Positions 37,223 to 49,599 are shown, numbered from the stretch's first letter. The stretch is 64,000 nucleotides of DNA from Tubulanus polymorphus (GCF_964204645.1 NC_134027.1:8916485-8980484); one strand, 5' to 3'. Numbers and translations: made by a program. Notes: a model not told the origin generated them from the letters alone.

Positions 37223-37833
37223 ATCTCTGATATGAAAAAGAAGAATGTGAAGCCATCTTAACAACCAAATTCAAAACTGTCGAGGATGCTAAACCATTTT
37301 GTAACATTTGGGTGCCACTGCCTACTACTTACTACCAATTTATTTTCACGACCTGCTGTCTTTGACGTTTCTTACTACTGTAAATTGGTGTAGTACATAT
37401 GCCCAGTGAAGTGAGACTTGTGTCTGCACATGTATTATATGACTGCAAAGATTTTGAGTCTTTTTAAGAGCCTAATATTAATTAATTTATGTTTATTCTG
37501 TAATGAGAGTTTGACTTGCACTCTAAAGTTAACAAGTTTATGTAAATCGATGCAAATTATGTCCAGAACGCATTATCCTGATAGGATCCATGAAATAGTT
37601 ATAATCATTGAATATTTACTGTAGATTTCTTATGCCTGGTTTGAACATTAGATTGGGACTATGGTACTACGTATATGTACCGACTGATACCTGGACTACC
37701 AGTAGTTTTCTTCAAAAGATATTTTTGAACTTAATTTGCGTTGCTTTCTTCACGTTGTACATAATTTATTTCTGCGTTGTATGTGAAAAGAAAACGGAAT
37801 GTGTGTGAAAATGATATTTTAAATGAAAATAAA
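37223..37833 (+). other. DERL1: 3' UTR and polyadenylation signal of DERL1
   Basis: Non-coding sequence follows the TAA at 37220-37222. An AATAAA at 37828-37833 is the first good signal, giving a UTR of about 610 bases. Confidence 0.55.
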
Positions 37834-39176
37834 TTTGAAATTTATTGTTTAAAACATTTTTTGTTGTAATATTTTTTGTAGAAAATTCATAAAAGATTTT
37901 TTATGAAAACAAGGAATGCATTTTCCAATCGGGGGTTAAGAGTACGTATGATATATTAGAGACACTGGATTAATAGGTTATTATTTTGCAGTACCGGTGG
38001 TATTCAAGCCCGTAGCCAGGATTTTGAAAGGGGTGTTCTTAGATTATAAAAAGGGCACTTTTTCATGTCTGTATCCCATCATATGCTTAAAACCAGAATT
38101 CTGTAGCTATTCCCCACAAACAATAAAAACAACTGAATTTCAGTAGTTTTGGCGAGGTTTAATCTCTGGTTTTAGCGCGGGGCCTTTGGAGCGTTTAACT
38201 ATAACGGATAATCGACTGATATATCTTTAGCAACCGGAATAACGAATGTTGGTTAGGCATTACAACTCCGCTGAGCTCGTCTCCGCTGATCTCCCCTGCC
38301 AGGATTCGACCTCGATTGAAACTCGATACCGACATCGTACATTTTGACATTTTCGCGGTAATCTGAGACACTATCAAAATATCAATATCAAAATGGCGTG
38401 CTCAATTAACGCGAAAAGCAAAAACCTCGCCTAATTTCAAACATAGGCAGCCTCCTTTAAGACCCCATAAATCAGTATTTCAATATTTGGTTAGTATTCG
38501 TATCATTAGTTAAAATGGCGAAAAATATTTCATCTTAGATATTGCGGGTAATCATGTTTCTGAGGTGAATCTAGGCGCACATGGTGAAAATCAGTCAAGC
38601 AAGACAAGTTGAAAAACTTTAAAGGGCCAATGATGAATTGACTGACCAGGGCGGATCCAGGAATTTAGAATACCGAATATGGGGCCCAAAACTTCAAGAG
38701 CTGACGACAGTCATCTGATTTTTCTAGACCATGGGCTTGGGTCTTGCTGTATTGTGGGCCTTATGTTGTTTTGCCTTGTCTTTATGACTTTATTCTGTTT
38801 TTATCCGGTATCAGTTTTAATACTCTCGTTTTAATTTGTAGATCTGTTAAACCATTTTAAAAAGAATTGACATCAGAAACAGTGAAAACAGTGTAAGTTT
38901 ATTTCATCTTTTAAATGTTTTCATCAATTTCAGTAACAGATACAATTCATCTATTCATGTATCTTCATTACTTCCTTTTATATTTGATGTTGAACTCAAA
39001 ACCAAAACCTAAACCGTAGATAGAAAGCCCTGGATAAATGAACTACAGATTGGAGCGAACAATTTAATTAGTAAGTTTGAATTTTGAATTTGATAATTCT
39101 GCAGTTATCTAAGGAAAGAAAACAATCTTTGATGTCTATCATAGTTATCACTACAATGGGAGCTTGGATTCAGCAG
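37834..39176. other. Intergenic, repeat fragments only
   Basis: Contains a fragment near 38010-38060 and a CAGGGCGGATCCAGG fragment at about 38647, both of the dispersed MITE type. No exon is supported. Confidence 0.5.
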
Positions 39177-39427
39177 GACAACAAGGAATCAGTGCGTTAC
39201 AAATAAGACTATCTAGGAATCAGCGCAAGACAACCAGGATCAGTGCTTTACAGTAATACTTTGTCGGAGTCAATACAGGACAAGGAATCAGTACTTTACA
39301 TGACTTTGTTGGATTCAATACAGGACAAACAGTGCGTTACAATCAAACCTTCTTAGATTCTATGCAGGGACATCAGGAATCACTATTTTACATTAAGACT
39401 GTCTTGCAGGACAACAGGATTCACTGA
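39177..39427. repeat. Degenerate tandem repeat, period about 55-65 bp
   Basis: The unit GGACAACAAGGAATCAGTGC followed by GTTACAAATAAGACT is repeated about five times with many changes (AGGACAA, AATCAGT and TTTACA recur in order). Confidence 0.7.
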
Positions 39428-39699
39428 ATGGAAATTCAAGATAAGTTACAATTATCTCTTAATTTATTGGTTGTTGATTTGATTTTAAGGGACCAGTTTT
39501 ATAGTGTTTGTTATAAACCATGTTTTGAAATGAAATCTCGGCTTTATCAGTTTATTGAATCCATTCAATTGTCTTTATATCAGTGGTGTATATTTGGTGA
39601 GGGATTAGTTCATAGTTGGGATTGTTATTTCAGCCATACATAAAAGAATAAAGCGGGTTTTCAGGTTTTCTAAATTGATACTCAAATGAACATATTTTC

Positions 39700-39957
39700 A
39701 AGATGAAACTGGTCCCTGATGTCAATAACACAACTGTTATCATCATGTTCCTTCGCCACAATTGGATGTGTTCATAATTTCTCTAGATTACGCTGCTGTA
39801 GATCTCGGACTGTTTGAACGGTTACGGATACATGTCACATTGTGTGCAGTTACAGAGAACAGATCACTGCATTACTTCATCCTGTGATCGAACAGTAATT
39901 TGTTCTCTCATCTTCTCTATTCCCAACTAAAACATCGTAACAGTTCAACTCATCTAA
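39700..39957 (+). repeat. Left arm of a 7-kb-spaced inverted repeat
   Basis: The sequence from about GAAACTGGTCCCTGATGTCAA to CATCGTAACAGTTCAACTCA recurs as its reverse complement, with scattered differences, at 47065-47320. Shared blocks include TTGTTCTCTCATCTTC, TTCCCAACT and GTAACAGTT. Confidence 0.75.
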
Positions 39958-40440
39958 CCGCGGGGTTCGGGGAGGGTGGTTTGAGGGAGGGTGGGAGGGA
40001 TGGGGTCTGGGAGGGCGGGAGGGAAGGGGTATGGGAGGGTGGGAGGGAAGGGGTCTGGGAGGGAGGGAGGGAAGGGGTCTGGGAGGACAGGAGGGATGGG
40101 GTCTGGGAGGGTGGGTAGGGATGGGGTCTGGGAGGGTGGTGCAGGGATGGGGTCTGGGAGGGGGACGGTGGGGTAGGGATGGGGTCTGGGAGGGTGGGGC
40201 AGGGATAGGGTTAGGATTAGGGAGGGTTGGAGTGGTGGGGTCTAGGAGGGATGGAGTGAGGGAGGGTGGGATGTAGGGGTGGGCTGGGGAGGATGGGTGG
40301 TGGTGGGATGTAGGGATGGGCTGGGGAGGATGGGTGGTGGTAGGACTTTGGGGGAGGGGTGAAGGGTCTATGTGGGTGGTACTGTAGGGTTTAGGGAATA
40401 GGTGGGTGGTAGTGAAGGTTTTAGGTGGGTGGGGATTTAG
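39958..40440 (+). repeat. G-rich minisatellite 1
   Basis: Tandem units such as GGGAGGGATGGGGTCTGGGA of about 22-27 bases are repeated for about 480 bp on the plus strand. The open frames across it encode only glycine/tryptophan-rich repeats and are artefacts. Confidence 0.9.
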
Positions 40441-40620
40441 GGTCAGGTACAGTCGTGGTAGCTATTTTTAGTCTTGAACTTCAGGATATTTCAGAAAATG
40501 TGTCCCATTTTTTATTGTATTCTAATAACCAATAGGATTAGTACAAAACACCTTAACTTTTAGGCATCATCACACATGACTTGAATACGTAATTTTACAA
40601 TCACTACGCATACAGCAAGC

Positions 40621-40698
40621 TGGTTAAATGGACTAGTTCCATTAGTTTTACCCGTTTTTAGCGCGTAATTGCCTTCTACGAGACCCGGGTTCGATCTC
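40621..40698 (+). repeat. tRNA-like A-box/B-box pair, possible SINE head
   Basis: TGGTTAAATGG at 40621 fits an A box and GGTTCGATCTC at 40688 fits a B box. The spacing is longer than in a normal tRNA and no cloverleaf forms, so this is at best a tRNA-derived repeat. Confidence 0.3.
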
Positions 40699-41125
40699 CG
40701 CGGTTAGTGCGCGTAATTTCACTGTCACTTCTCTTAAAATCGTTAAAGAGATAATTGCCCCTGATTTTTGAATGGGCACTTTTCAATTTTCTATGCCGTT
40801 ATTCAAGTTGGCCATGAATGAGTAATTTACTTGAATGATTTTAGAAACTGCTCCCTGTTTGCGATCAAAATATAGCTTAATGAGCAATCGACAATTATTT
40901 ATGTAATAATTGTTGAAAGCTGGTGGTATGCTGCTTCTTTTTGAATACGTTGCCAGCAAGTTGTATTTTACTTTCTTATGTGCTATCATTCGAAATACAG
41001 GTGGCAGATTTGAAGACAAATGTACTGTTTATTTTTAAAGGAGAGCATGGAATGTATTTGTATGAAGTGATTTGTATTGTAATCTATGGAAGCGTTCTGG
41101 GGACGTAATTTATAAATAAAATAAA

Positions 41126-41370
41126 AATTTTATTTTCAGTTGAGATATATCTCAACATAAAATCGTTTATGATTAATAGATAGTTTTGCTAATTTAGTTA
41201 TTATGAATTCATTTACGATTACTAAAAAGTTTTCCCAATTTTATTTTATTTTCAGTTGAGATGTATCTCAACATAAAATCATTTATGATTAATAGATAGT
41301 TTTGCTAATTTAGTTATTATGAATTCATTTACGATTACTAAAAAGTTTTCCCAATTTTATTTTATTTTCG
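41126..41370. repeat. 116-bp tandem duplication with palindrome
   Basis: Two near-identical units, with CAGTTGAGATATATCTCAAC at 41137 and its one-base variant at 41253. Each contains the palindrome TTGAGATATATCTCAA and the block ATGAATTCATTTACGATTAC. Confidence 0.9.
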
Positions 41371-42569
41371 CAACAAACTCAATTTTTTTTTCATTTTTCG
41401 TAAATGATTTTATGTCAAGATGATAGGCTTGTTCACGTGACGAAATTTAGACCAGTCTAGATTTGGTCCAGTCCAATTTAGCAGTACGCGGCACAGATAT
41501 CACTTTTTGAAGATAGATAAATATCCATAGTAGTTAGTTATCCTATTATTTTCACAAAGAGGGAACACATTTTCTGAAATAAACTGTTCAATTTATAGGT
41601 GGAACAACTGTACGATTTATAAGGGGAACAATTATGACACGTATTGACTAAGACAGAGTGACAGTTGTTCTATCATACATCCAGCAACTTTCATATTTCT
41701 GAATAGATTCTATTGGCATCAGTATATTTCAAGCTGAGACTTCTTGTTTTCTCAACAGAATAAAAGGCCCTGTGAACTAATCATACTTATATCAGGAAAT
41801 ATTTTTAAACCTGATCTAGTTTTACCTCGAGTTCTTCCCACTACTTTTGAGTGAGTAGTTCACTTATAGAGCGCATTTATACATCTTAGTTACGAATCTA
41901 AGAATAAAGTTGCAAAGCTGATAACGGGTTTCTGCCTTGCTGGATTAAATTTCGTACTTAGAGGCGTACAAAGGTTTAATCAATATCAGTTCAAAAGAAA
42001 GAACGGCTCTTTCAAGGAGCGCCACCTAAGGGTCAACTCACATACTGGAAGCGCAATTATACATCTTAGTTATGGATCTAAGATTATTTTTGTGATGAGA
42101 ATTATTTAAGATCTTAGTGATTTATTTGTATGAAGTGTGTCAATTTTTTTAAATTAACTTCGTTTTAATGTTATTGCGTATGTTGTTATGATTGTAAATA
42201 CTGTTTTCCCTCCATATGGTTGGAGTGTAGTTAATATTCGTATTCATTGATCACAATGCAATCAAATAAATATTTATTGCTTCCAAGTTAACGAGCTAGC
42301 TTTTGGACCAATGAGACTTACGTGTGAAATATGTTCCTTAAGAAAAATACGATTCCAATAAAACCATCAGGATCCTTAAGATCTACAAATGCTGTATTTT
42401 AATGAATCACCATTATGAAAGTGCCGTTGAGCCGCAAATTTTTTTCGTAAAGATTTATCGCTCTGGCGTTGAAGAAAAAATCCGCCTTGGATTGAAAATA
42501 TTCAGATTTGTACAGTTCATAAAATCCACTTGTCCACAAGCCCGCGCTGGTATCTATGGTTCAAAGCGC

Positions 42570-43161
42570 TAAAGGGACATGCCAGTTGCTAGTTGCTAGT
42601 TGCAAATTGCCAATTGCTAGTTGCCAAATGCTTGTTGTCAATCCATCCACTAGCGCCACCTCAATACATGTAGGTATATACAGGTGCGAGCATCAGTCGG
42701 CTTCAGTACGTCACGACCAAGTGCGCAGGTACATGCGCAGCTTTGCCACACGAAAACTTGCAGGACCAATCAGATTGCTCGTTGTATAGTCGCTGGGGTA
42801 AATTTCACAGAAGAACTGTAAATGGGAAAACCCAGGCTAGAATGAAACGGGATTTCTGATTGGCTAATAATGACATCATCTAAGCTGCGCGTGTATGTGG
42901 GCACCTTGTCTACCTTATCTAGTGTTGCAGGGTTTCGTACCATGGCAATCTCTATGCCATCAGGTTCGAATCCCTACCGGGGGAAGATGGTTTTATACTG
43001 GGTATCATCTTTTGATAATCATGCAGTAAATAACAGAAATATACGGCCAGGTGGCGCTAGCAGATGAACAAGCAATTATCAATAAGCAAACTAGCAATAA
43101 CTAAACTAGCGATAACTAGAGCATATAGCAATTAGCAACTAGCTACTGGCATGTCCCTTAA
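42570..43161. mobile_element. Non-autonomous DNA transposon with TAAAGGGACATGCCAG ends
   Basis: The left end TAAAGGGACATGCCAGTTGC and the right end, whose reverse complement reads TAAGGGACATGCCAGTAGC, bound about 590 bp. Next to each end are arrays of TTGCTAGTTGC-like units, inverted relative to each other, and then inverted AGGTGGCGCTAG-type blocks. The middle holds a tRNA B-box-like GGTTCGAATCC at 42962-42972. No transposase frame is present. Confidence 0.75.
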
Positions 43162-44039
43162 ACACTTCCATATGAAACAGAAGACAAATTAATTCAATAC
43201 GGATTTTATCGCTTCCAAGTTGTTCTAGGACGTGGAACCATTAATGCAGAAAACAAGTTATCGCTAGTTGTTCAAAATCGCGGAATCATTAAAACAGAAA
43301 ACCCGTTATCGCCGCTTTGCAACTATATTTCTCGTTCCTATGTATGAAAATTACAATATAGTCAAAACGTAGAATAACCTGCGCAAATCCGAGATTACAT
43401 TTTCAGACTAAATGTTATTTTTTTCGTCATCATTGTGGGATTCTCTACGTGTTTTATTTAACATGGTTAGTTTTATTTCACTTAATGACAGTTAGATTAT
43501 TTTGCTATTTTTCACGATCATATCAGTTTATATGATAGTTATTTCATCCTCCGTAGTTTAAGTTTTTGAAATTTTATCAGTGCTTCAATTTGTCAGTTTA
43601 TATGATGTAGCTCTTTGACGTTTGATCGATGCATTATTCCAAACTCTAATTAGTTCCTTATTTTTGACATCATTAATTGGTACAGGTTGCGAACCCATTC
43701 GGGGTGTAATCTTAAAGCGGGCCGCACACTAGCCTCAAAGCCGCCACAACAACCGCGACAATTTTTCAGCAACATTGACGCCGAAAACTGTTCACGCACA
43801 CTACCAACAACCACGCAGCTTCAACCGCTGCATCTCACTATTGTAGGTCAAGTGGCCGATGATTAATCAATGAACGCGATGTATGCCCAGTTAAACTAAA
43901 TCCGGCGGACACTCAGGCGAACTTGTCGCCTTGCATCAAAAATATCAAGCATGTTAGATATCGGCGTCGAAGCCGTGAGCGGCAAAAACGCTTTGGAATT
44001 GCCCCCGCACACTAGGTTAAAAGTTCACTCTTTGGTAAC

Positions 44040-44960
44040 CGAACCAGCAGGGCCATGAACCAAACGTTGACTCTTAGGTCACAAAACCAGGGCTGTGGAC
44101 CAAAAGTTCACTCTTTGGTAACCAAACCGGTGCGGTGAACCAAACATTGACTCTTTGGTCACCAAACCAAGGCTGTGCATCAAAGGTTGACTCAGGTCAC
44201 CAAACCAGTGCGGCGGACCAAACATTGACTCTTTGGTCACCAAACCAAGGCTGTGCATCAAAGGTTGACTCAGGTCACCAAACCAGTGCGGCGAACCAAA
44301 CATTGACTCTTTGGTCACCAAACCAAGGCTGTGCATCAAAGGTTGACTCAGGTCACCAAACCAGTGCGGCGAACCAAACGTTGACTCTTTGGTCACCAAA
44401 CCAAGGCTGTGCATCAAAGGTTGACTCAGGTCACCAAACCAGTGCAGTGGACCAAACATTGACTCTTTGGTCACCAAACCAAGGCTGTGCATCAAAGGTT
44501 GACTCAGGTCACCAAACCAGTGCGGTGAACCAAACATTGACTCTTTGGTCACCAAACCAAGGCTGTGTGTCAAAGGTTGACTCAGGTCACCAAACCAGTG
44601 CGGTGAACCAAATATTGACTCTTTGGTCACCAAACCAAGGCTGTGCATCAAAGGTTAACTCAGGTCACCAAACCAGGGCCGTGAACCAAACATTGAATCT
44701 TAGGTCACCAAACCAGGGCTGTGAACCAAAGTTTGACTCCTTGGTTACCAAACCAGTGCAAGAACCAAACAATGAATCTTAGGTCACCAAACAAGGGCAG
44801 TGAACCAAACTTTGACTCTTTGGTCACCAAACCAGGGCTGTGAACCAAAGTTTTACTGCTTGGTTACCAAACCAGGCTGTGAACCAAACTTTGAAACTTT
44901 GGTCACCAATCCAGGGCCGTTAACCAAACTTTGACTCTTTATTGTCACTAAACAGGGTCC
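44040..44960 (+). repeat. 78-bp higher-order tandem array (two ~39-bp subunits)
   Basis: The unit alternates ACCAAACCAGTGCGGTGAAC with ACCAAACCAAGGCTGTGCAT halves, each followed by a GTTGACTC-like block. At least seven regular 78-bp periods lie in 44140-44660, with single subunits continuing on both sides. Isolated subunits occur at about 45197-45252 and, inverted, at about 46217-46253. Because 78 is a multiple of 3, both strands stay open for about 200 codons. That is a consequence of the period and not evidence for a protein. Confidence 0.92.
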
Positions 44961-45252
44961 GATCTAAGGAATAAAAACCATTTGCCCGGCAAGCATAAGC
45001 ATATCTGAAATTTTACTTGCCCCCCTCCAAAATCTATTTGCCCTACACGCAGTCCAACTGTTGTATCAATTGGGAAAAAGCTTTGGGACAAAGAAATACA
45101 CTAGCCCGGAGGACAAGTGATAATGATAACCTACTTGCCCTTATGATAATATACTTGTCCCGGCCAATCAGACAAGTGCTTAGATTGGACCCTGCTAAAC
45201 CAGGGCCGTGAACCAAACTTTGACTCTTTGGTCACCAAACCAGGGTCATGAA

Positions 45253-46190
45253 TGAAATGTCTTAAGCTATAAAAGTCTATGAGAACACAATTTATTTCTG
45301 TTGTCTTCACGAATCTATTTGAGAATGAACTGATTAACGTGGACCTAATGACGTTGTTAATGTAAAAATCATCCGTATACAATATTGTATAACAAGTGCT
45401 GCTGCTACTGGTTTTATTGGCAGCTGTGAGGGATTCTCTAAATCACCAAACGTGTTATTGCTGCTTATCTCTACAAGACATATAAATATGACGTATGAAT
45501 TCGAATATGATCCCAGTTGGAACTGACAAAAAGACAAATGATAAAATGAGAAAAGCCAATAAGAAAAAGCCATATGAAAAGAAAATATGAAGCAGTATGA
45601 AACAGTATAAAATGCTGATATAAAGAGTGGGGTCCGAGAGCAATTCGAAGGTTTAGTGTCCTGCACGCTTAGAGGGCGGGCAGGGGTCTATCCTACCTCG
45701 ACTCAAAAAAAAAATTCTGTGTGCTGAAACTAAAAAGAATGAAAAAGGAAAAATGGCTAATGAAGAAATATGGCTGTAGTCTTATTGCTGGGTTCAAGTG
45801 ATACTTAAAAAGACAATGAAACCGATTGTTTATTATCTATTTTTTAACATATAGACATAGGCAGTTTATAAACATTGATTGAATAATCTTATGAAAAGGA
45901 TTCCATTAAACAACTTGCTCATATAAAGCCTCTAGTAGTAGTAGTGGTAGTAGTAGTAGTAGTAGTAGGGTGATAGAAATGTCTTATCTGACTATCAACT
46001 GCCATTGGTCCACAACGGTTTCATAATGACATGCTGAATTCGTGAGGTAACATGAATAGCCTTGTTAGTTCTTGATCTATCGAATCGGCCATCATTCTTG
46101 TCCTTGGTTTGTGTTTGCCCTCTACACAACACCCAAATAATACCAATGTATAGTCATATAATTACTTATAGGAGGGCTAAGAAAAAATAG
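45253..46190. other. Intergenic, one microsatellite
   Basis: An AGT/GTA trinucleotide run lies at about 45931-45968. Nothing else is recognised. Confidence 0.5.
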
Positions 46191-46479
46191 GAATAATTTG
46201 AATATATTCCTAATAAGAGTCAAAGTTTGGTTCACGGCCCTGGTTTGGTGACCAATTGATAAAGAAATCATCTATAGAAATGAGGCCTTGTGATTTTCGA
46301 CACTGATTAGTTTATGAACATGGTATTTGATCATTTGAATTCCTTCATCTCTGAGACTAGTGAATGATTGCAATCGATTAAGCATTTATAGTTGTTAATT
46401 CAATTGATATGATTGTGAAAAATGGCATATCTTTCTTGAGTTACTGTACAGATGAGTGATGTCCTAGGAAGAGACGAGA

Positions 46480-47064
46480 GTTGAGGAGGCTTGATCGGAG
46501 GGCATTGAGGGAAGCTAGGTGGGCGGGCATTGAGGGAGGCTAGGTGGGCGGGCATTGAGGGAGGCTAGGTGGGAGGGCATTGAGGGAGGCTAGGTGGGCG
46601 GGCATTGAGGGAGGCTAGGTGGGAGGGCATTGAGGGAGGCTAGGTGGGCGGGTATTGAGGGAGGGCTTGGTGGGGGCATTAGGGTAGGGTGGGATGGATG
46701 GGGTTCGGGGGAGGGCGGGAGGTATGGGGTCTGGGAGGGAGGTATGGGGTCTGGGACGGGGAAGGAAGGGGTCTGGGAGGGTGGGAGGGAGGGGGTTTGG
46801 GAGGGGAGAGGGATGGGATTAGGGAGGGGGGAGGGAAGGGGTTTGGGAGGTTGGGAGGGAAGGGGTTTGGGAGGGGGGAAGGGGTTTGGGAGGCGCGAGG
46901 CGGGAGGGAAGGGGTTTGGGAGGCGGGAGGGAAGGGGTCTGGGAGGTTGGGGAGGGAAGGGGTTTGTGAGGGGGGAGGGAAGGGGTTTGGGAGGGGGAGG
47001 GATGGGGTTGGGGGGGAGGGAAGGGGTCTGGGAGGGCGGGAGGGATGGGGTCTGGGAGGGCCGG
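46480..47064 (+). repeat. G-rich minisatellite 2
   Basis: The first part repeats GGGCATTGAGGGAGGCTAGGT (about 27-bp period, six copies, 46497-46660). The second part repeats GGGAGGGAAGGGGTTTGGGA-like units similar to minisatellite 1. Both arrays are G-rich on the plus strand. Confidence 0.9.
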
Positions 47065-47320
47065 GACGGGAGGTTAGATTGAAGTGTTACGATGTTTTTA
47101 GTTAGACAGTTGGGAATTGTGAAGATGAGAGAACAAATAACTGTTCAATCACAAGATGAAGTAATGTAATGATCTGTACTCTGTATCTGCACTCAATGTT
47201 ACATGTATCAGTAACTGTTCAATCAGTCCGAAATCTACAGCAAAGTTGTGAACACATTTGATTGTAATTGGAACATAATTGATTACAGTGTTGTTGACAC
47301 CAGGGAACAGTTTGTGATTT
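47065..47320 (-). repeat. Right arm of the 7-kb-spaced inverted repeat
   Basis: This is the reverse-complement partner of 39700-39957. The GAAGTGTTACGATG start, AGTTGGGAATTGTGAAGATG and GAGAACAAATAACTGTTC blocks match in inverse order. Confidence 0.75.
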
Positions 47321-47684
47321 GAGATGTTGCCAGCAGCTCTGTGATGACTGATTATTGTTTCTTTTTCTTTGAGAATGAAATAAACGCAATGGATTCTACC
47401 TGGTACTATCTAAAAGTTAAGTTCAAAGCTAATGATGAATTTCTCTACAGAATTCTCAGGAGTTTATTTCGACGATTTGAATTATTTTTCAACTAAAAAC
47501 TGCTGTTATAATCTCATCTGCTGTTTTACTCATTTCAGAAACACACAGCACCAGCAGCTGGTAAAACCTGTTTGGGAAATAGATCATCAGTATTCTTTGT
47601 CTTTCTGTTTATTTTTCATATCACAGCAGTTTGAGGTGAGTTTTCAATCATTTTATCATTGAATTTTATGTTTTTCATAACAAC

Positions 47685-49580
47685 TTAACTGACAATTTAT
47701 AGCATTTATGCATTTGTAGGAGCCAAAATAAGCGGAACCTTTGACAGAATCTGTGAACACTTACAATTGGAATTCACTGAAGATTTGTAAATGATGGACA
47801 TTGATTTAGATCCTTTCATTTCAAGCATCAGTAAATATATCTGCAGATTCCTGTCTCTATAAAACTTGCTACTGTTTGACTAAATGTATGAAGTAATTTC
47901 CTGATAAAAATATTCTTTTATGACCTGAATGAATGAATTTTATTTTAGAGTATATTCTATGGCTACTCAGAAATCTGGATACAGTCAACACATGGTGGGT
48001 TTTCAGTGCGTAGAACATAAACAAGCTGCATTTTCTATTTATTTCACTAATTATTTCCTGGTATGATTTTTCTCTTTCCAGATTGCGGTGCAACCATTAC
48101 AAATTGTGCTGGAAAAATGTAAATTCACCTTCAAATAATGAGGAAGCTTGTTATTGTTGCTGAAGCTGCTATTTCATGAGAAACTAAGTAATTTTCCCTA
48201 TACAATTCAATCTAGTATTCTATGCAACTTTACTGTTCAATCATACATGTATTTATTTTTTTTCAGGAAATCGTCAGTGCTCTTATCTTTATGACATTAT
48301 GGCTCTTTGGAAGTGAAATCCTGCAGGAAATGAAAATAGCATGGTCAAAAGGCACTAATCTAATCCGATATAAGTCTGGAAATGGTGAGCTTTGCTCTAA
48401 TTTGATAATAACCTAGCAATACATCATCTATCCAGTATTTTTGTGTCATTCTCTCAAAAGCTTTGTAAGAAGTGAGCTGCTACATTGCGTATCAAAATTC
48501 TTTATTTCACTTATCAATTTTCTCTTGACAGAATAAAGTTCATCATTAGAATTTACAGCTCCTGAAATTTACAGCAAGACCTGGTTCAAAGTTCACCTCG
48601 AACATATTGCTAGATTCTCCTTAAAATGTAGCCTAATAGTTCTGCAAACAAGTGAGACGAAAGCTGTAAGCTTCAATCTGAAACAGATCTTATTTCATAA
48701 CAACTTAATTGACAATTTCTAACATTAATACTTTTGTATTTTAGGAGCCTCAATAAGCGGAACCCCTGACAGAATCTGTAAACACTAGATGCTAGGAATT
48801 CACTGAAGATCTGTTAATGGTGGACATTGCTTTAGATCCTCAAAACAAGCACCAGTAAATATTTCTGCAGATTCCAGTCTCTATAAGACTTACTGTTGTT
48901 GCTGTAAATTTCAGATAAGGTGAATTTTCAATCACTTTTTTCCTGCTCGAAGTTAGAATTATCAAGTCAAAATTATATAACTTCTGTATTTTAGTGGCCG
49001 ATATGAAGTTGAACCTTTGCAAATCTGCAAACAGTAAACCTGCGTTCTACAAATCAAACACTAGATGGAAGCAGTAAGTGTTATATCAATTTATTGCAGT
49101 GATTTATGGTGATTTATCAGTTATAAAGTATATTTAGTAAAGTATCATTTTCTGTCTGATTTCAGGAGATGTATCTTGAGATGTGTGATAAATGCCTGGT
49201 GGGTTTTCTGTTAATTCACCACAAACGCGCTGCAGTTTCTATTTATTTCACCAATTATTATCTGGCATAATTTTTCTCTCCAGAATGCGATGCACCAGAC
49301 ACGAATTGCAGCTGGAGAAATCGAGAATATTCACCTTCAAATATTGAAGAAGCTCGTTGTTGCTGAAGTTGCTATTATTTCTTTAAGAAACCAAGTAGTT
49401 TTCTCTACACGATTCAACCTGGTTCTTGCTTGATATAAAACTTTGCGTTTCAATCACTTGTAAATTCTTTTTTTTTCAGTAAATCCCCAGCCAGTTCTCT
49501 TAACTTTATGACATTATGACTCTTGGAAGTGAAATCCTGCTAGAAATGGTTTGGTCTGCATGGTCAAAATGGTACAATAC
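47685..49580 (+). repeat. Duplicated non-coding modules with exon-like borders
   Basis: The segment 47685-47880 recurs at 48705-48896 (GGAGCC...ATAAGCGGAACC..TGACAGAATCTGT, TTCTGCAGATTCC). The segment 47960-48360 recurs at 49165-49575 (GGTGGGTTTTC, CACCTTCAAATA, TTTATGACATTATG, GGAAGTGAAATCCTGC). In several places the shared block is preceded by a pyrimidine tract and AG, as in an acceptor. No long reading frame is conserved between copies. This may be a non-coding RNA gene or just tandem duplication. Confidence 0.6.
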
Positions 49581-49599
49581 TTAAAAGACTGCCATCAGA

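Noticed and set aside
40031-40276. Glycine/tryptophan-rich reading frames in the G-rich arrays (also 46630-47105)
   Set aside because: They simply translate the minisatellite and carry no other sign of coding.
44079-44782. 190- and 215-codon frames on opposite strands
   Set aside because: The 78-bp period keeps frames open on both strands. The encoded repeats have no known family and the array continues outside the frames.
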